Assembly (NCBI GenBank): GCA_015680685.1
Contig: MNCI01001349.1
Span: forward strand, 92,752 to 156,751
Reading direction: 5' to 3'
From: Gnetum montanum
Taxonomy: Eukaryota; Streptophyta; Gnetopsida; Gnetales; Gnetaceae
DNA length: 64,000 bases
Part shown: in pieces, positions 58,901-64,000 of the stretch
Layout of the letters: each line of letters opens with the position of its first letter
Position numbering within the stretch: the first letter of the stretch is position 1
Notes under the pieces: model-generated
Seen by the model: the letters and a program-made list of their open reading frames with translations, nothing else
What the model was told of the DNA's origin: nothing
Databases searched by the model: none
Position numbers and translations under genes: made by a program

Positions 58901-61497
58901 GATTTATTTTAGATCATGGTAAATGAATCATAAATTGCTCTACTGGACTTAGATTCTAGGGTTAATATGATTTCATTAGAAATGTACAAGGCATAAAACT
59001 TGCCTCTAGTTAGAAAATGTAATATTAGGTTAAAGCTTGCAGATCAGTCCATCACTATTCCCTTGGGATTAGTGGAGGATATTTTGATCACCATTAGTAG
59101 TTGTTGATCATATCCATTAGATTTCCTATTCATTTATGTTGATAAATACAAAGGAGATATTTTCATGATCATGGAAAGATCTTGGTTAAGCATCAGTGAT
59201 GCCAAGCTAGGGATTTGAAAACTTTTGTTGAAAATTTCCTCAAAAAATCAATTTAGCAAGATTAAGAAGAAGTAAGTTTCATACATTTAATATAGTGACA
59301 TAGGATATAATTGCATGTAGAAAATATGGATTGTTAACAAAAGAAACAATCATAGCATGCAAGTCATGTGTTAAACTAGTTAACATCCAAAGATGGTTAT
59401 ATGCAACAACCATAATATAAGAGGGTACTCAATGATTAATCTTAGACTATGACTCCAATTCAATAGTGTGCATGGAATGAACTAGTAATTATCAATGCCC
59501 AACTTACAAAGGAACAAAACAAAAGTTGGTGAAAGTAGTAAACAAATAACTAGTAATCTTTACTTGGTCTTATGATGAAAATATAGAAATTAATCCATGC
59601 ATAAGATAGTCATATCCAAGGTTGTTAGCTATTTTTTTACTACCATCATAAGATAAAGTTTGGTAAAAGTAGTAAACAAATAGCCCAAGAGACATCCATA
59701 GAGGAAATTACATTCTAAACTAAAAAAAGTTATGAAGAAGGAGGTGGAAAAACTCTTTAAAGTAAGATTTGTCTACCCTATGATGGATGATGAATGGGTA
59801 AGTCCAATTATCATTATTCCAAAGAAAGATGGGCTATGAAGCATTTACAATGATTTCAGATTTTTAAACATGGCTACTTTCAAAGATCATTTTCCATTGT
59901 CATTTGTGGATCATGTGTTGGACACCATTGTAGGGCATAAGTATTATAGTTTTCTAGATAGTTATAGTGGTTATAATCAAATTCAAATAACTTTATAAGA
60001 CCAAGCCAAAATAACATTCACAACTTTCTAAGAACCTTTATATAAAAAAATGCCCTTTGGCTTATGTAATGTTCCTACTAGCTTTCAATTTGTTGTCCTT
60101 AGCATCTTTCAATAGTACATTAATGGTGGTGTAGGGATTTCCATGTATGAAATCTTCACTTATGGGATAAATTTTGAATAGGAAATTGGCCACCTTAATT
60201 AGCTTTTAAAGTAATATGTGGAAACTAACCTCAAGCTCAACTAGCAAAAACTTCATTTAATGATCCAAGAGAACATTGTCTTAGAGCATCAACTTTTATA
60301 GAAAGGCATTAAGGTAGATCAGAAGAAGATAAGGGTGATCCAAGAAATCATATGAAAATCATAGACTATTAAAGATGTTAGATTCTTCCTTTAACACATT
60401 GGTTACTATAGAAGAAGTATTGAGAACTTTTCTAAGATTACCAAAACATTGGTAGAATTAATAAAGAATGATGTATCATTTGAATGGACTGAAAGGCATG
60501 AGTAAATATTCTAATTCTTAAATTAGAAACTTATAGAAAATTTAATTCTATGAGCATTGAATTGATTCAAATTATTTTAGATCATGATATATGTATTCAA
60601 CTTCACTTTGGGAGAAATGCTTACATAGTAAAATAATAAAAAATTCATATTACATCCACTGTGCAAGTAAAAGCATTGTGGATGCACAACTAAAATACAC
60701 CAAAATGGAGAAAGAATTGATGGTAGTGGTGTATGATATAGAAACATTTAGGAATTATGTGATTGGATATATTGTCTTTAGGCACACCAATCATTGTTCC
60801 ATATGCTTTCCAATGAGCAAGCCAATGGTTATCTGGCCAGTTATCTTACAGGAGTTCAAGCTCATAATGATGAACAGAGAATGATTTAAGAATGTAGTTA
60901 CTAATCATCTATCTTGGTTAAGATAGGATAACAAGGATGATGAAGACTCCATTTCTAATTAATTCCTCAATGAAATACTTTTTACTAAAGCAGTTGTAAC
61001 CATAACGCAAGAAGCCACAACTTGATAGGATGAATTTCTCTCATATCTACTCACAAAAGAGACCCTTACTAAATGGGATTAGAGGAAAAATTAATAGTTC
61101 CTTTACTAGTTCAAATAATACATAAAGATAAAGGGTAATCTCTACAAAGTTTTGGTTGATGATCTAGTATGATAGTGCATATTGGATGAAGATCAACTAA
61201 GGATTCTCCAAGATTCTCATGAGTGCTTTCATTGATAGTACATCCATAACTATAACCTAATTCTTTTAGCAATAGGTGATAAATAGGTTTGGTGTGCCTC
61301 AGGCACTAATTTCTAATAATTGAACCTATAAATAGGTTCCATATTTAAAAAGTTGATGAGATGCTTGGAGGTAGAACACAAACCTACAATATTCTATCAT
61401 CCCTAGGACAATGGTCAAGCTAAAGTGATAAAGAAGGATATTACACAAATCATAAATAGGACTATAAGGAAATATAAAATTATTACATGGACCCTAT
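58901..61497 (+). pseudogene. Element D pol: protease, RT, RNase H and deleted integrase
   Basis: The protease reads LDSRVNMISLEMYKA (about 58945-58995) and LADQSITIPLGLVEDILITI (about 59035-59090), typical of Athila, with D-S-R in place of D-S-G. RT runs from about 59730 (WVSPIIIIPKKDG, SFLDSYSGYNQIQI, KMPFGLCN), but the catalytic FMDDF is replaced by MYEIF near 60147, so both aspartates are lost. RNase H is at about 60550-60890 (KMEKELMVVVYD). Integrase keeps only its N-terminal linker (DEDQLRILQDSHE) and the late HP-DNGQAKV region. The catalytic core between about 61225 and 61340 is deleted, and the frame runs directly into the LTR. Inactive. Confidence 0.82.
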
Positions 61498-61499
61498 GA

Positions 61500-62224
61500 T
61501 GTGTTAACACTATCTTATCTCTTACCTATATAAATATGTATAGCCACTACATTTATGACATCTTTTGATTAGTTGGTAGCCATAGTTTTCTTACTTAAAA
61601 CTTAAAATATTTTTTCCTCTAAGTACCTGTAGCATGGATTAAGTAAGTTGTATGGATTTTTCTTTCAGTGTTCTATGTATCTAAATACATATGGATAATG
61701 GTAATAAAATCAAAATTTATTTTCGTTATTGTAGCATTCAAAGTAGCATTTTGATTTATTTTCTTATACTTTACATTTATTTAGTATTTATTTACTTTTT
61801 CATGTTATCAGTTAAATATTTAATTATTCTACACATAAACACATACACATGAGCAAAACCACTTCAAGCATATATACTAGCATTTGATAATCCCAACAAT
61901 GAACACTTGGTATGCATAGTACTAAACACTTGGTAACATGATAACATTATTATTGGTTTAGGATGCGTATAAAAAGTAGGAAATAGATGCTTTATGCTAG
62001 AGTAGTTTAGACTATTATCTTGCACTTATATTAATTAGTTTAATCATTTAATATTTTAACATTTTAATTAATAATAAAAGCCATCATATGCCTTGATCAT
62101 AGATCAATAATCCTATACCTAGGTATTTAATGCATCCTACTAGCCATGTCCACAGAATTTGACTGGATTGCATGTGAACACTTATGATTTGTATGGTTGG
62201 GTGTAGGATCTACTATGCCACTCA
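61500..62224 (+). repeat. Element D 3' LTR, 5'-truncated
   Basis: It contains CTATATAAATATGTATAGCC, TACCTGTAGCATGG, ATAATGGTAATAAAATCAA and ends GTTGGGTGTAGGATCTACT...CACTCA. It matches 52557-53164 along its length. The start is fused to integrase remnants, with the extra ORF and polypurine tract missing. Confidence 0.75.
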
Positions 62225-64000
62225 TGGATAATTGTAATTAAAAATTATTATGATGCACAAAAAATATTCAAGAAAAGTTGTCATTAAATTATTTGTTAGT
62301 ATAGTCATGGTGTTTCTTTCTCCAACATATGAGTAATTTTTCGCCTATGTTTTCATTGAATATAAAAATATTTTTTTAATTCAAGAGTTAGAAATCAAAG
62401 TTTTTTGCTTGATATAATCACTCATAGATTTGATTTTGATGATGTCAAATAAAAATAAATTAAATAAAATTTAAAAATTTACATTTACATGTCCATGGAG
62501 AATTCTGTGTTTAACTTTGTGAACTTGTATCTAATGTGAACTATACATGAAATTTTGTCTAAATTTTGCAAATCTTCAAGGCATATGTAATAAGTTATGA
62601 GTTCAATGCCATGTGCATCTATGAGTATGAGGACCTACTTAAAGCTTTGGCTAATGATAAACAATCCTTAATGTTGACATCTTTAAGAGTAACCGCAATG
62701 AACCTCTCAAGTACATCAACCATGTTTTTCTTGTTTTTTAACTCTTTCCATACACGTAACAAATGGTACTACCCCTTCAAGTGAGTCAAGAAAATGCTAC
62801 AGTGATCATTTTCCATTGGATCAAGTGATAGATGCTCCTAATGTCAAATATAGTTGTACTATATCCTCTTAGCACCCTCCATCATCAATCATTTCCTTGA
62901 AGGATAGTGATCCTAGATGTGGAAATTGATGCTTGTATGTCTATATTTGAGTTTTTCAATTGTAAAAAATAATAAGAATATTTAATTACCTATGCATCTT
63001 AATAACTTAAACTATTTTAAGGCCATCATTTTTCCATGTAATCTTAAATATACCTGTTATTATATGTATATATATTGGTGTGGTTATGCAAGTTTCACCA
63101 ACTTTAATCTTAAAATGTTTCTTTTTTTATAAATTTGGTATATGTTTCATAGGGTGTGAACCTACATTTAATAACATTGTAATTTATGTACCTATATTTA
63201 ATACCTTAACATTTTTTCTCCCTTTAAGAAACATAAATAATATCAATAGTGGCATTGATATTATCAACATCATCACACATATCAATAACATTTACTTATT
63301 TCATTTACTTGTATTTAATATGTTATAAATTTTATTTTTAAAATTTACGAGTTACCAATAGCATTGAGAGCATTAACAATATCAATACTTCAATAATATC
63401 AAGAGCATCATCAAGACTATTACTTTATAATGTTAATGTGATAAATTAAAATCCATCATTCATTCACAAGGATTTGAACAAATAAATTTTTACATTTAAG
63501 TGAAGAAACGATAGAATAAAAATGTAAAGAAGGTACTGCAAAGAAGAAATTGTTGTTACTATTTAGTTTTCTTGCTTTTTGAAGGAAAAAGTTGTTGTTG
63601 AAATACAACAATAGAGAAAGCTACCACCACAAAGGAGTAGAAGAGAAAATTGTTGCAACATTTTTTTATGACTTATTAACTTGTATTTATTCAATATCTT
63701 TATTTCATCAAGGTATGTTTTTTCTTTTTCTTTTATTTGTTCCTTAAATTTGTTAAGATACTATATTTTATAAATAGATTGTCCTTTGTCTTTAACATTT
63801 TAAAATTTACGATAAGATTATTGGTCTTTTTGGACAACGAAATATAGAGAAGCTACTATTATAGTAAAGTAAATACTACTCCAATAAATACCTAGCCTAT
63901 GATTTTTAAATAGGTATAATTTTGCATCTTACAATAGTAAGCTACTATTAACAAGAAGTATTTGATATAAAGAAGAAATTGCTAAAATTTATGTTTATGG
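62225..64000. other. AT-rich DNA, no gene recognised
   Basis: Short frames at 62566-62784 and 63080-63328 show no recognisable content. Words like ATATCAATA/TATTGATAT recur at 63238-63410. The missing 3' end of the peroxidase was not found here. Confidence 0.4.

Overview
The window looks like nuclear DNA from a large plant genome, most likely a gymnosperm (inference). It is AT-rich and CpG-poor, packed with old, decayed LTR retrotransposons, and holds only one recognisable host gene, a broken class III peroxidase. Most coding relics carry in-frame stops where Trp, Arg or Gln codons are expected, the usual result of C-to-T change at methylated cytosines. I saw no intact, clearly functional protein gene, no rRNA or tRNA gene and no CRISPR array.

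Layout. (1) 1-13085: element A, a Ty3/gypsy retrotransposon of the Tat type, with the tail of gag-protease (1-765), then RT, RNase H, a second RNase H and integrase (7160-10783), then a 3' LTR (from 12240). Between protease and RT lies a 6-kb block carrying a decayed multi-exon gene on the opposite strand (1243-5200) and minisatellite-like repeats (5323-6870). (2) 13086-25114: element C, an Athila-like Ty3/gypsy relic with gag, pol, an extra coiled-coil-like reading frame after integrase and a 3' LTR. (3) 25115-27057: single-copy-looking DNA ending in a GC-rich coding-like scrap. (4) 27058-32567: a hAT DNA transposon with perfect 8-bp target-site duplications and a decayed BED/DUF659 transposase on the minus strand. 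(5) 34002-42085: element B, complete from LTR to LTR with a 5-bp target-site duplication, encoding only gag and protease, so probably a non-autonomous relative of A. (6) 42601-48280: three LTRs of the Athila-like family (E minus, G plus, F plus), one with the tail of its extra ORF. (7) 49850-52556: the class III peroxidase, with promoter, exon 1, a mutated splice donor, an intron, a frameshifted exon 2 and a 3' end replaced by an LTR. (8) 52557-62224: element D, a rearranged Athila-like relic containing a cluster of tRNA-derived SINEs, a large inverted repeat, a duplicated gag segment and a deleted integrase. (9) 62225-64000: AT-rich DNA with nothing recognised.

The elements fall into two families: Tat-like (A, B) and Athila-like (C, D, E, F, G). 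A and B share a protease, a 3' untranslated region and a dispersed 26-30 bp word, which suggests that B used proteins supplied by A-like elements. Two single-N gaps (27192, 55471) are each flanked by identical direct repeats and look like unmerged contig ends.
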